NCBI GenBank assembly: GCA_963844255.1
Contig: CAWJNP010000017.1
Coordinates: 179,602-243,601, forward strand
DNA: 64,000 nucleotides
Direction of reading: 5' to 3'
Source of the DNA: SZAS-79 sp963844255
GTDB taxonomy: Bacteria > Pseudomonadota > Gammaproteobacteria > Burkholderiales > SG8-39
The position numbers and the translations under genes are program-made. Positions 37,229-45,879 of the stretch are shown here, piece by piece. Under the pieces are notes generated by a model that ran no database searches, was not told the DNA's origin, and was given only the letters and a program-made list of their open reading frames with translations. Numbering within the stretch: the stretch's first letter is position 1; every line of letters starts with the position of its first letter.

Positions 37229-37685
37229 CCGAACCCCAGGTTTTGACCCCGCTGGAACTGAGGGTGAGGGTGCCGTCGCTGGCCTGTGCCTTGCCGGTGA
37301 CCGGAGTGGCGGTGATGGTGTAGCTCTGGCCCGGGGTGGTCGGGGAAATCGAGTAGGCGTACAGGCCGTCGGCCGACAGGCCAGTGGTTACGCCCAGTCC
37401 GCCGGTCGAGCTGCCGTTGTAGGCGGTGGTGATGCTTGCGGCATAGGCGTTGGAGTTCAGGAAGATCTTCTCCTGCAGGTTGGCCATCTGGATCATCTCG
37501 GTCTGCGCGGCCTGGCGGTTTCCGCGTACGACGTACTGGGTGTAGTTGGGGTAGGCGACTGCGGCGATGATCGAGATGATCGCCACCGTGACCAGAAGCT
37601 CGACCAGGGTGAACCCGATCTGGCCGCGCAGGCGGCGGGCGTGTGCGGTGATTCGGTCGGTAGCGCGTGCTGAAACGCAGTGCAT
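37218..37685 (-). CDS. pilE: Type IV pilin-like protein (PilE)
   Basis: A 155-residue prepilin with a basic leader of about 22 residues, the prepilin peptidase site G/FTLVELLVTV with Glu5, and a hydrophobic helix (VAIISIIAAVAYPNYTQYV). The C-terminal part is a short beta-rich domain with no disulfide pair, so it is more likely a minor pilin of the PilE group than the major pilin. GAGAGG lies before the ATG. It is last in fimT-pilV-pilW-pilX-pilY1-pilE, 62 bases after pilY1. Confidence 0.9.
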   Translation of the reverse strand: MHCVSARATDRITAHARRLRGQIGFTLVELLVTVAIISIIAAVAYPNYTQYVVRGNRQAAQTEMIQMANLQEKIFLNSNAYAASITTAYNGSSTGGLGVTTGLSADGLYAYSISPTTPGQSYTITATPVTGKAQASDGTLTLSSSGVKTWGSATW

Positions 37686-37746
37686 GGTTTGACCTCTCAG
37701 TGGAACCGGTGAAGCCGGCGTATGCGCGATTGTCTCAGGTTCGGTC

Positions 37747-40700
37747 TCAGTTTCGCAGCAGCTCGCTCCAGGACACGCGCCCGGTCTTGGCCTGCGTACC
37801 TTTCTCGTCGCCCCCGGTCTTGACCGAACCCGCGGTATTCGCCACGGTTTCGGTGGTCGTGCTGCCGTCGGGGTAGGTCGTGACGATGGTGGTGGTGCCG
37901 TCGGCGTTGGCCGTCTTGGCCACCGTCTTCGTAGTCGCGTCGGCATAGGTCGTCACCGTCGTGGTGACGGACAGGCCGGCAACCGTCGTGACCGTGGTGG
38001 CCACCGAGACGATCGAGCTGGTCGCGCGGAAGCTGCCCGTGGAGGGATCGTCCGAACCCGCCGCCGGAGTCTGCCAGACGCTGGGGTCCGAAGCCGTGAG
38101 GTCGGGCGCGGCGAGCTTGGTCCAGCCGGTGGCGCCGTAGCACTTGCCCAGCGGGTGGTGCCAGTAGGTCACGTACTCGGCGTAGACGTAGGTCTCGAAG
38201 TCGGCCGATTTTACGCGCCAGCCGTATTCGGGACGGCCGGCGACGTTGAGTTCGATCGACGTGGACGGAATCGTGGATTTCACGATCTGGATCGTGAGCG
38301 CGCCGTTGTGGCGCACGCCCGGATCGGCAGCCGCATAGTTCACCGTGCCCTGCCCGGTGGCCGTGATCAGCGCCGGCGGTTGTACCGGGTAGAACAGGTT
38401 GCCGCCCTTGGTGGAGGAGCCCACCCACGGGCCGCAGCCCGGCGCCGTCGGCATCAGGCCCACGCGCGTATCGCCGTTGCCCCACCAGTCGAGCTGCGAG
38501 AAGGCATTCAGCGGCATGTTCCATTCGAGCGTGTTCACGGTGTTCGGCGTGTAGGTCGGCGCGTTGGAGAGCACGTTGGCCGCGACGGTCTCCGAGGCCT
38601 GATTGTTCCAGGTCTTGACCGATTCGTGCACTGCACCGCCCACCGAGAGGGTCACGGCGGGGTTCAGGTACTGGTTGTGCACGATCACCTTGAACGGCGT
38701 GGTGCCGTCGGAGATCGCATTATCCAGGTTCAGCGTGGTGCTGCTGGCGTTCAGCATGTTCACGCCGGTCACGTTGAAGATGTCGTCGTATTCGTGAAAG
38801 TGGGTTTGCTTGTTGCAGCTGCTGAAGGTGCCCAGCACGGCGTTGCTGCCGCCCGAGAAGTTCGCGCCCTTGGTCAGGCTGGGCTTCAGGTTGCTGATCG
38901 CGGTACCGACTGCGCCGCCGCTGAAGCTCGGTGACGAGGTGCTGAGCGTGATCGAAGTCGAGCTCGTCGTGATCGACAAGCTGGAACATGCCGCAGGCCC
39001 CACCGGCCCGGAGACTGTGCAGACCGACGGCTTGGCGATCGTGCACGAGTAGCTGTAGCCGTTGATGCCGTTGCTGTTCAGGCCGCCGGCCAGGGCTTTT
39101 ACGCGGCTGGTGCTGGTGCTGCCGCCGCCGCTCGAGACCGTATTGGTGGTGATCGTGTCCGTGGAGCCACATTTTATCGAGGTGATCTTCTTGTTCGTGC
39201 TGGTCGAGTCCGTGATGTTGAACGTGCCGCTGGGCGCACTGCCGACTGTACCCGCCACGGCGGTGCCGTCATTGAAAGTGAAGCTCAGGCCGTTGCTCGC
39301 GGTACCTGTCGGTGCCTTGACCGTGACGACGCTGCCGCTGACGGTGGCCGAGTAGCCGGTGGTGGCGGAGAGCGCGTTGATCTTGTCGCGGATCTTGGTG
39401 GCGTTGGTCGAATTCGCCGTGCCGCTCAGGATGTCTGACTCCGTCAGCTGATTCATGATGACCGTGCCGCCGACGGTGATCCCGCCGGAGGCCAGGTCGC
39501 CGAGCCTGGCCGGTGCCACCGACCCGGTGGAGTTGACCGTAATCGTCGAACTCGCCTGCGAACCCGACGAGCCGCCCGAGTAGCTGCACATGGTGGCCGG
39601 CTGCGGGCCGTAGAAGATGTCCACGTCGAAGTGGCCGCCGGCCACACCACGATCGGCCGGGGTGGCGGGGATGTCCACGTCCGGGTTCTGGTTGAAGAGC
39701 GTGGTGTTGAGCGTGGAGAGTTGCACCAGGACCGGGTGCGAGGCCACGCCGTTGGAGACGAGCTTGCCCACCGAGATGCCGTCGGTGGTCAGGATCGGAT
39801 CGCCCACCGCCTTGCCCACGGGCAGGGTGTCGGTGGCGATGTACTTGACCCGGTCGGTGTCGTTCAACAACTGGTCGCCGTTCAGGTCGAGGAAGGGACT
39901 GTTGGTGATGATCCCGCCGTTGAGGTAGTCGAGTTCCATCAGCCAGTTGTCGCCGTTGGGCGTGACCGGCACGAGCGCCGAATTGTTGATCGTCGGGTTG
40001 ACGCTGTTGAAGTAGAAGCGTCCGCTCTCGATGAAGACCGTATCCCCGAGCACCCGCTCGCCCGCCGGCAGCGCCACCTTCCAGCCCTTGTGGTTGGCCG
40101 CACCCGAAATCCAGTTGGGCGCGTTGGCCGTCGACACCCGCACGCGCGTGCTACCCAGCGCAGTCGAATAGGACCGTTCGGTCAGCGTCTGGGTGAGCAG
40201 CACTGCGTTGGCCACCGGGGCGCCATCCCAGATGCCGTAGGCGTAGTAGACCGTGGTGGCGTCGGTCTTGTCGGCGGCGGTGAACATCTTGCCGGTGGCG
40301 AAGTTGACCATCACGCCGCCGTTGGGGTGGGTGGCCACGGCCGGGGCCATGGTGATCGGCTGGGCGGGGGAGGTGGTGTGGAGCAGGGTGGCCGTCCAGC
40401 TCGCGCTGGTCGTGCTGGTGAGGTCGAACTTCCACAGCTTGCCGTCGACATCGCCCGCGTAGCAGTAGTCGACCTGGCCGTCGGTGCCGATGGTGTCGAT
40501 GCACACCGGGGTGGAGAGGCCGCCGGGGCTGGCAGCGGTCCCCGAGCCGGTATCGATCTCCCGGATCAGCACACCGGTGGCGGCGTTGATGATGTAGAGG
40601 GTCGAGTGGGAATTGCCCCCGGGCAGGTAGCCGTTGCCCATGATGACCACCGACTGGCCGCTGCCGCTGTTGGCCTTCGCGATGACCGGGGTGCCGTAGG

Positions 40701-41625
40701 TGTAGCCCAGGTTGGCGTACGAGGCGGAGGCCGTGCCGTTGATTCGGCTGGGGGTGATCTCCCACTTGACCATCGAGGTCAGCGCCGATTCGTCGGAGGG
40801 CACTGGGCTGGTGACATCGAGTGCGAACAGGCCCTTGCCGCCGGCGCCCAGGCCGCTGACGGCGTATTTCTTGGCCGTGCCGCTGACGGTGACGGTGCCG
40901 ACGTTGAGTCCGCCGTCGACATAGTAGGTGTGCACGTACGGGTTGACCGTGAGGTTGGACAGCGTGGGAATCAGCATCGAGGGCACATAGGCCCACAGCT
41001 CGTTGCCTCCGGAATGGGTGGAGGCATCGAAGGCGTGCAGCATGCCGTCGTTGGCCCCGACCAGCAGCACGGGCTGGGCGCCGTTGGTGAGGAAGAAGGG
41101 GCGCGAGTGCATGATGTCCCCGAGCACCGAGATGCGGGTGCGGTAGGCGAAGCCCACCGATTCGTTGGAGCGGTCGCCGCGGATGAAATCGAGCATCGCC
41201 TGCTGTTCGCCGGCGGTGCCGGTGAGGGAGTTCTTCTGTGCGGCGGACAGGCTCGCGAGGCGGAACGGAATCGCGGTGCCGTCGTCCTTCATGGTGGCGA
41301 TGATCCGGCCGGTATCGAAGTTCTGCAGGTTGATGTGTCCGCCGACCCCGCCGTCGAATCGCTCGCCGGCCTTGTCGACCACGCCTGCGGCCGACACCGG
41401 GTAGGCAAACACGTTGCCGGTGTAGTCGACCTTCTCGTAGTCGGTCTTGAAAACGGTTTCAGCGCCGCTGGTCAGGTTGAAGTTGGTCACCTCCAGCCCG
41501 CCCATGTAGCCCACCGGTGCGTCACCCGGCGTAAACGTGCTCGCTGCAATGATCCAGCCGGTGACCCCGGCGATGCCGCCGATCGCGGCCAGGGCGGCGA
41601 GTTTCCAGACGGATGTGCGTTTCAT
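37747..41625 (-). CDS. pilY1: PilY1-like pilus assembly/adhesin protein
   Basis: A 1292-residue exported protein (signal segment KLAALAAIGGIAGVTGWIIAA) with the PilC/PilY1 beta-propeller. Signs are LGDIMHSRPFFL, LLVGANDGMLHAFDA, GVGGHINLQNFD, VIMGNGYLPGG and YAGDVDGKLWKFDL. An EF-hand-like calcium loop, DLNGDQLLNDTD, lies after the propeller. It has no von Willebrand A domain at its N-terminus. Between about residues 690 and 900 is an extra Ser/Thr/Gly-rich beta region, and the C-terminus is a TTTVTTYADATTK-type low-complexity tail. One frame holds over 3.9 kb. It would sit at the pilus tip and regulate retraction and adhesion. Confidence 0.9.
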   Translation of the reverse strand: MKRTSVWKLAALAAIGGIAGVTGWIIAASTFTPGDAPVGYMGGLEVTNFNLTSGAETVFKTDYEKVDYTGNVFAYPVSAAGVVDKAGERFDGGVGGHINLQNFDTGRIIATMKDDGTAIPFRLASLSAAQKNSLTGTAGEQQAMLDFIRGDRSNESVGFAYRTRISVLGDIMHSRPFFLTNGAQPVLLVGANDGMLHAFDASTHSGGNELWAYVPSMLIPTLSNLTVNPYVHTYYVDGGLNVGTVTVSGTAKKYAVSGLGAGGKGLFALDVTSPVPSDESALTSMVKWEITPSRINGTASASYANLGYTYGTPVIAKANSGSGQSVVIMGNGYLPGGNSHSTLYIINAATGVLIREIDTGSGTAASPGGLSTPVCIDTIGTDGQVDYCYAGDVDGKLWKFDLTSTTSASWTATLLHTTSPAQPITMAPAVATHPNGGVMVNFATGKMFTAADKTDATTVYYAYGIWDGAPVANAVLLTQTLTERSYSTALGSTRVRVSTANAPNWISGAANHKGWKVALPAGERVLGDTVFIESGRFYFNSVNPTINNSALVPVTPNGDNWLMELDYLNGGIITNSPFLDLNGDQLLNDTDRVKYIATDTLPVGKAVGDPILTTDGISVGKLVSNGVASHPVLVQLSTLNTTLFNQNPDVDIPATPADRGVAGGHFDVDIFYGPQPATMCSYSGGSSGSQASSTITVNSTGSVAPARLGDLASGGITVGGTVIMNQLTESDILSGTANSTNATKIRDKINALSATTGYSATVSGSVVTVKAPTGTASNGLSFTFNDGTAVAGTVGSAPSGTFNITDSTSTNKKITSIKCGSTDTITTNTVSSGGGSTSTSRVKALAGGLNSNGINGYSYSCTIAKPSVCTVSGPVGPAACSSLSITTSSTSITLSTSSPSFSGGAVGTAISNLKPSLTKGANFSGGSNAVLGTFSSCNKQTHFHEYDDIFNVTGVNMLNASSTTLNLDNAISDGTTPFKVIVHNQYLNPAVTLSVGGAVHESVKTWNNQASETVAANVLSNAPTYTPNTVNTLEWNMPLNAFSQLDWWGNGDTRVGLMPTAPGCGPWVGSSTKGGNLFYPVQPPALITATGQGTVNYAAADPGVRHNGALTIQIVKSTIPSTSIELNVAGRPEYGWRVKSADFETYVYAEYVTYWHHPLGKCYGATGWTKLAAPDLTASDPSVWQTPAAGSDDPSTGSFRATSSIVSVATTVTTVAGLSVTTTVTTYADATTKTVAKTANADGTTTIVTTYPDGSTTTETVANTAGSVKTGGDEKGTQAKTGRVSWSELLRN

Positions 41626-41644
41626 GATGTATGCCAGTTCCGAG

Positions 41645-42193
41645 TTAGCAGCTCAGTACGCTGTAGATGGATTGGATCATCCGTGTCGCGCCACGGGCGC
41701 TGCCGCCCTGGGCGATGATGCGAAAGATGTCGGTCTTGTTGCAGCCCGAGGAGGCACGCCCGCCCACGGCCAGGCCGGTGGGGATCAGGGTCTTGTCCTT
41801 GGCGAGGAATTCGATCAGGTAGCGCTGGTTGGTGTTGCTGCCCACCTGGATGGAGTTGGAGGTGCTCCAGGTCATGGTGAGCGGGTCGATGCTGTTGGTG
41901 CTCATGTAGCCGATCGGGTAGAGGTAGCCGGCGCTCGAGTTGTAAGTGGTGAACCCGGCGTTCAGGTAGTTGGTGCCGGTGGCCAGCCACTGCTCGGCGG
42001 CGACGCTGGCGGCCTCGGCCTCGTTCAATGCGGCTGCCTGGAACTGCAGGTTGCCCGAGAGCATGAACTCGCTCCTGGACACCAGCAGCGCCGACATGCC
42101 CAGCACCATCACCGCCAGCAGCATCACCAGCGTGGTGACCAGCGAGATCCCGCGCTGACGGATTCGGGTGAGCCTGTGGGTGAGTGGCTTCAT
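41645..42193 (-). CDS. pilX: Minor pilin assembly protein PilX
   Basis: A 182-residue PilX-type protein: a basic N-terminus (RLTRIRQRGISLVTTLVMLLAVMVLGMSALLVSRSE), one membrane helix, NEAEAASVAAEQWL as the usual amphipathic segment, and a Cys-containing C-terminus. The cleavage region is RG/ISLVTTLV, lacking the canonical Glu5, as is usual in PilX. It lies between pilW and pilY1 on the same strand. Confidence 0.88.
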   Translation of the reverse strand: MKPLTHRLTRIRQRGISLVTTLVMLLAVMVLGMSALLVSRSEFMLSGNLQFQAAALNEAEAASVAAEQWLATGTNYLNAGFTTYNSSAGYLYPIGYMSTNSIDPLTMTWSTSNSIQVGSNTNQRYLIEFLAKDKTLIPTGLAVGGRASSGCNKTDIFRIIAQGGSARGATRMIQSIYSVLSC

Positions 42194-42216
42194 GGCAGTG
42201 GTTCCGTGGACGGTTC

Positions 42217-43224
42217 TCAGATGTTGCGCAACTGGACGACGGTGCTGAACAGTTCGCGCCGGTACCCGTCGTTGACGGTGACCGTCACGTCGCCCAGGGT
42301 GTAGGTGTTGGTGTTGGTGTAGCCCGCCTCGGGCTTGGTCGAGCGCACCAGCAGCCAGATGCGCACCGAGTTCACCGCATCCCACTCGGTGGAGGTGGTG
42401 GAAGTGGCGGTGGCCGTGGCGCTGACGGCGCCTGCATCGTAGAACTGCGTGTTCTGGTCGGTGGTGTAGCGCCCGTAGCGGATCTGCATGTTCTCGATGT
42501 TGCTGGCCACCAGCTCGGTGCTCATCGTCGGCCCGTCGCCCAGCACCACCCGGTACAGCGCCGGCACCTGCGGGCTCTCCGAGACCGAGGTCGTGTACGG
42601 GCTGATGTAGTAGACGTTGGCGCGCAGCGCGTAGTTGAAGTTGGGCGTCTGGGTGAAGGTGGTCGCGAGGGTGCTGCTCTGGCTGCCCTGGAACACCTCG
42701 CCGCGTTCGTAGGCCGAGCGAAAGTACAGGGTCGTGCCCACCAGGCTCGCCGTGGCGGTGGTCGACAGCGAAGCGCGCCGCACCACCAGCGTGTCGCCCG
42801 CGAGGTAGTTGGCCGTCGGAATGCAGGTGGCCGAGAACGGGTTGCTGTCGTTGCTGCCCCAGATGCCCTGGCGGATGTTGGTGGCAAAGCCGCTGCCGAT
42901 GCATTCGTTGGTGATGCTGCCGACGGCCGTGGAGATCGTGCTCGGGGCCGCCCAGGTCACGCCGCGATAGGCCGCGTGCAGCAGGTCGCGGCGCAGCACG
43001 TCCATCGCGTAGCGCCCGTTGGTGGTGACCTCCGAGGCCTGGCTGTTGGTCTTCTCCGTGGTCAGGCTGGACAGGTACAGGTTGGCCACGCCGATCAGCA
43101 TCGCCAAGGCGATGGCCGAGGCGATCATCAGTTCGATGAGCGTAAAGCCGCGCTGTTCGATGAGCGTAAAGCCGCGCTGTTCGATGAGCGTAAAGCCGCG
43201 CCGGTCGGGATGCGCAGCCATCAT
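42217..43224 (-). CDS. pilW: Minor pilin assembly protein PilW with triplicated cleavage motif
   Basis: About 335 residues. The prepilin motif RGFTLIE occurs three times in a row (after residues 8, 16 and 24) because of a 24-bp tandem repeat at 43132-43200; only the third is followed by the hydrophobic helix LMIASAIALAMLIGVANLYL. The rest is typical PilW: TNGRYAMDVLRRDLLHAAYRG, a disulfide-capable cysteine pair, and a C-terminal PilW domain (VNSVRIWLLVRSTKPEAG). The frame stays open through the repeats. Two extra peptidase sites would precede the real one. The ATG at 43224 is the probable start. Confidence 0.9.
   Translation of the reverse strand: MMAAHPDRRGFTLIEQRGFTLIEQRGFTLIELMIASAIALAMLIGVANLYLSSLTTEKTNSQASEVTTNGRYAMDVLRRDLLHAAYRGVTWAAPSTISTAVGSITNECIGSGFATNIRQGIWGSNDSNPFSATCIPTANYLAGDTLVVRRASLSTTATASLVGTTLYFRSAYERGEVFQGSQSSTLATTFTQTPNFNYALRANVYYISPYTTSVSESPQVPALYRVVLGDGPTMSTELVASNIENMQIRYGRYTTDQNTQFYDAGAVSATATATSTTSTEWDAVNSVRIWLLVRSTKPEAGYTNTNTYTLGDVTVTVNDGYRRELFSTVVQLRNI
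43132..43200. repeat. 24-bp tandem repeat in pilW, nearly three units
   Basis: Identical units begin at 43132, 43156 and 43180, each opening TTCGATGAGCGTAAAGCC. On the minus strand each encodes RGFTLIE plus Q or L. The perfect identity points to recent slippage, or to an assembly artefact. Confidence 0.9.
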
Positions 43225-43253
43225 GTGAGGGTGTCGTGAGTTCACGCGCGTGC

Positions 43254-43820
43254 CTACTGGTAGATGACTCGGGTGGCGGTGACGCTGAAGGTTTCGGTCG
43301 TCCCGCTGGTGCTGTAGGTCGTTCGGGTGGAGTCGACCCGGCGGTCCTGCCAGGTCAGCAGGATCGAGTAGGTCGAGGGGTTGCCGCTCACCGTCTGGGT
43401 GATCTGCCAGGTGGCCGAGGGCAGGACCGCGGCTGCGCGGGTGGTCCACTCGGCCAGGTCGAAGGCGGCCAGGGCGGTCGAATTGCAGGGCACGGCCGAG
43501 CAGTCGGTGCCGGCGGTGAGGACCGTCGAGGAGGCCAGCGGCACGGCGTAGGTTCCGGCGATTGCCGCGGCCTTGTTGCCCTCCATGCGCTCGACCAGTT
43601 CGTTGGACAGGAACACCCCGCGCATGCGCTGCTCGCCGCTCTTGGCAAAGCGCAGCGCGTTGGCCTGCATCCCGGCCTGCCCGAGCATGGCCACCGCGAT
43701 GAGCACCAGCGAGATCAGCACCTCGATCATCGAGAAGCCGCGCTGGGTGCCGCTGCGCCTGCGAAGGAACGCTCTGGAACGGGTGTGGGGCATGGTCGGG
43801 ATTCGCTTGTGCTTGTTCAT
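43254..43820 (-). CDS. pilV: Minor pilin PilV
   Basis: About 188 residues. The prepilin leader ends at QRG/FSMIEVLISLVLIAVAMLG with Glu5. MQANALRFAKSGEQRMRGVFLSNELVERM follows, then a PilV-type C-terminal domain with a Cys pair (TDCSAVPCNSTAL) likely to form a disulfide. The start is either 43820 or the later Met at 43793. It is encoded between fimT and pilW. Confidence 0.9.
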   Translation of the reverse strand: MNKHKRIPTMPHTRSRAFLRRRSGTQRGFSMIEVLISLVLIAVAMLGQAGMQANALRFAKSGEQRMRGVFLSNELVERMEGNKAAAIAGTYAVPLASSTVLTAGTDCSAVPCNSTALAAFDLAEWTTRAAAVLPSATWQITQTVSGNPSTYSILLTWQDRRVDSTRTTYSTSGTTETFSVTATRVIYQ

Positions 43821-43834
43821 GTGGGTGGGCCGGC

Positions 43835-44425
43835 TCAGATCCGCGCGCCCTTGATCAGGCCCGTGGCGGCGACGGTTACCGCCAGCGCCGTGGCGCCCGT
43901 CCAGGTGCCGGTGACGGTGACCGACTGCGTGGCGCTGCCCGTGGCCAGCGCGCCCGTGGGAAGAAAACGGATCGGCGTGGACGGACCGACCACCGTGGCA
44001 AACGTGGAGTCCACCGCAGCCTCCACGCGGATCGGGTTGGGCAGGGCAGCCGTCGAGGTGTCGCAGGTGTTGTCGGCATCCAGGTCGTAGCACACCAGCC
44101 AGCCGTTGGTCGCCCAGTTCGTCGCCGAGGCCGTGGCGCACGCCGTTTGCGCGGCATTGGACGAACAGACAAGCACGCCGCGGTTGGACTTCACCGCCTC
44201 GCTGCGACCCAGCTGCAGGCTCGCGGTCAGCGCACTGGTGGTCGCGTTCAGCTTCACGTTGCGCAGGAAACCCGACAGGTTCGGCACCGCAAACGCCGCA
44301 AGCACCGCCGCTACCGCCACCGTCACCAATATCTCCGCCAGCGAAAAACCGTGCTGGCGGCGACGGTCGTGCGGCTCGAGTCTGGTGAGGTGTGTCGAGC
44401 TGCGCATCGCGTGGTTGATCTGCAT
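43835..44425 (-). CDS. fimT: GspH/FimT family pseudopilin
   Basis: A 196-residue minor pilin with a long basic leader, cleavage site HG/FSLAEILVTVAVAAVLAAFAVPNL (Glu5 present) and the GspH domain (NATTSALTASLQLGRSEAVKSNRGVLVCSS, a standard FimT signature). It is first in the minor-pilin operon, so the promoter should lie in 44426-44650 on the minus strand. A small inverted repeat (CCGGGC...GCCCGG) sits in this leader around 44500. Confidence 0.9.
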   Translation of the reverse strand: MQINHAMRSSTHLTRLEPHDRRRQHGFSLAEILVTVAVAAVLAAFAVPNLSGFLRNVKLNATTSALTASLQLGRSEAVKSNRGVLVCSSNAAQTACATASATNWATNGWLVCYDLDADNTCDTSTAALPNPIRVEAAVDSTFATVVGPSTPIRFLPTGALATGSATQSVTVTGTWTGATALAVTVAATGLIKGARI

Positions 44426-44623
44426 GGTCTGTACCTGGTGCGGCGGTCCGTGCCACGTGGCGCGGGGATGGATGCAGATTGCGCGTGGCTCGATGTTTAG
44501 TACAGTCCGGGCGATATTCGGTGCCCGGCGGCGGATGTACGGTCACCCGCGCCCCGTCCGCCGGGACAAAGCGTGATGGAAGTCACACCGGGAGGCAGGG
44601 ACAGGTGTTTCGTGCAAGCTCGT

Positions 44624-44653
44624 TTGGCGTGAAAATCGCCGGCAGACTATAAT
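44624..44653 (+). promoter_or_regulatory. Sigma-70 promoter of tRNA-Thr
   Basis: TTGGCG at 44624-44629 and a consensus TATAAT at 44648-44653 with an 18-base spacer; the mature tRNA begins 21 bases later. This is the best complete -35/-10 pair in the window. Confidence 0.75.
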
Positions 44654-44674
44654 TGCGCCCCTAGCAAGGCACGG

Positions 44675-44750
44675 GCCGGTGTAGCTCAGTTGGTAGAGCA
44701 GCGCATTCGTAATGCGAAGGTCGGAGGTTCGACTCCTCTCCCCGGCACCA
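44675..44750 (+). tRNA. tRNA-Thr (anticodon CGT)
   Basis: 76 nucleotides including an encoded CCA. The acceptor GCCGGTG pairs with the 3' CCCCGGC side (G-U tolerated). The D-arm is GCTCAGTTGGTAGAGC, the anticodon loop TTCGTAA reads ACG codons, and the T-arm is GGAGG-TTCGACT-CCTCT. The sequence closely matches the conserved bacterial tRNA-Thr(CGT). Confidence 0.96.
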
Positions 44751-44783
44751 CTTATATTCAGCCACCAGGATGCCGAGCGGTTC

Positions 44784-45161
44784 ATGGCGAAATCCATACT
44801 GGTTGTAGACGATGACCAGAGCCTGCGCGAACTCCTGCGCCTGCACCTCTCGTCCGCCGGCTACGAAGTCAACACCGCATCGGATGGCATCGAGGCGGGA
44901 TACGCGGTGCTCAGGAGTCCGCCGGACCTGATCCTCACCGACGTCAACATGCCGCACATGAATGGTTACGAGTTCGTCGCGGCGCTGAAGTCCGAGCCGG
45001 CCCTGGCGAGGATCCCGGTGATCTTCCTGACTTCGATGGAAGAGTTCGAGCGCGGCAAGGAACTGGGCGCCGTCGGCTACCTCAACAAGCCGATCCGCGC
45101 GGACAGGTTGCTGCAGGTCGTTGCAGAGCACGTGCCCGGCGGCACCTTTCCGATCGGCTGA
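44784..45161 (+). CDS. Single-domain response regulator (CheY-like)
   Basis: A 125-residue stand-alone receiver: VVDDDQSLRELL with the acidic pair, phospho-acceptor Asp in LILTDVNMPHMNGYEF near 53, Thr in FLTSMEE and Lys in GYLNKPIRADRL. It has no output domain. It starts 33 bases after the tRNA and may be read from the tRNA promoter. Neighbouring pilus genes make a twitching or chemotaxis-like role (PilG/PilH) conceivable, but no partner kinase is present. Confidence 0.9.
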   Translation: MAKSILVVDDDQSLRELLRLHLSSAGYEVNTASDGIEAGYAVLRSPPDLILTDVNMPHMNGYEFVAALKSEPALARIPVIFLTSMEEFERGKELGAVGYLNKPIRADRLLQVVAEHVPGGTFPIG

Positions 45162-45216
45162 GGACGCGCCCGGTCCGGCCCGGGAACGGCCCGGGGCGGA
45201 ACGTTCTTCTCCGGGC

Positions 45217-45879
45217 TCAGGGCGCGCACGCCCGGACTTCGCTGCCGGAAAACGACTCCGCGATCTCGCGCAGCTTCGCGGCGAGCGCCTCTTCGACCGG
45301 ACGGACCTGCAGGTACACCTTCTGCGACGGGGTTTCGCGCCTGCCGGCCTGGGCGGTCTTCACGCCTTTCGCGCGCAGCGCTTCCAGGCGGCTTTCGGCC
45401 GCTGCCTCGGTCTTGAAAATGCCAAGAGAGATCGCAAAGCGCAGCGGCCCCTCGTCCTGCACGATGAAGTACTCCTCCACACCGAGCGCCTTCAGTTCGC
45501 CGGCTTTTTTCTGCGCATCCTGGCGGTTTGCGCGCGGCGGCATGAAGACCCACCAGCCGGCGCTGTCATCGGCAACCGGGCGGCGCGTCAGACGTGAACC
45601 GAGCGAAAGCGGCGCGAGCGCCTCGCTTGCGCGGTCGGCATCGGCGGGCGCGAATCCGCCCCATTCGAGGCACGCAAGCGTTGCGGGCGCGGGCGCAGGT
45701 CCGGCGTCGGCCGGGGGAGGCGTTCCGATCGCGGATGCCGGAACAATGCGCAGCTTCTCGGGCGCGAGTTGGCGCGCGAGCGGGCGGGGGTCGGACTGCG
45801 TGTCTGCCTTGGAAACGAAAATCGACCATGCGAGGAACGCGAGGTTTGCCAGCACGAGGAACAGGAAAAACGCTCTCAT
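45217..45879 (-). CDS. SPOR-domain membrane protein
   Basis: A 220-residue protein with one N-terminal membrane anchor (MRAFFLFLVLANLAFLAWSIFV), a proline/alanine-rich linker, and a C-terminal SPOR domain (WWVFMPPRANRQDAQKKAGELKALGVEEYFI then RFAISLGIFKTEAAAESRLEALRAKG). SPOR domains bind denuded septal peptidoglycan. It follows birA and coaX, the standard betaproteobacterial order, and overlaps coaX by four bases. Confidence 0.88.
   Translation of the reverse strand: MRAFFLFLVLANLAFLAWSIFVSKADTQSDPRPLARQLAPEKLRIVPASAIGTPPPADAGPAPAPATLACLEWGGFAPADADRASEALAPLSLGSRLTRRPVADDSAGWWVFMPPRANRQDAQKKAGELKALGVEEYFIVQDEGPLRFAISLGIFKTEAAAESRLEALRAKGVKTAQAGRRETPSQKVYLQVRPVEEALAAKLREIAESFSGSEVRACAP

Noticed and set aside
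39631..41718. 695-codon plus-strand frame opposite pilY1
   Set aside because: Shadow frame: His/Gly/Val/Arg-rich composition with no domain, fully contained in antisense of pilY1 and pilX.
44426..44623. Additional gene or small RNA between fimT and tRNA-Thr
   Set aside because: No supported reading frame or RNA fold beyond a short CCGGGC/GCCCGG inverted repeat; best read as the fimT operon leader.
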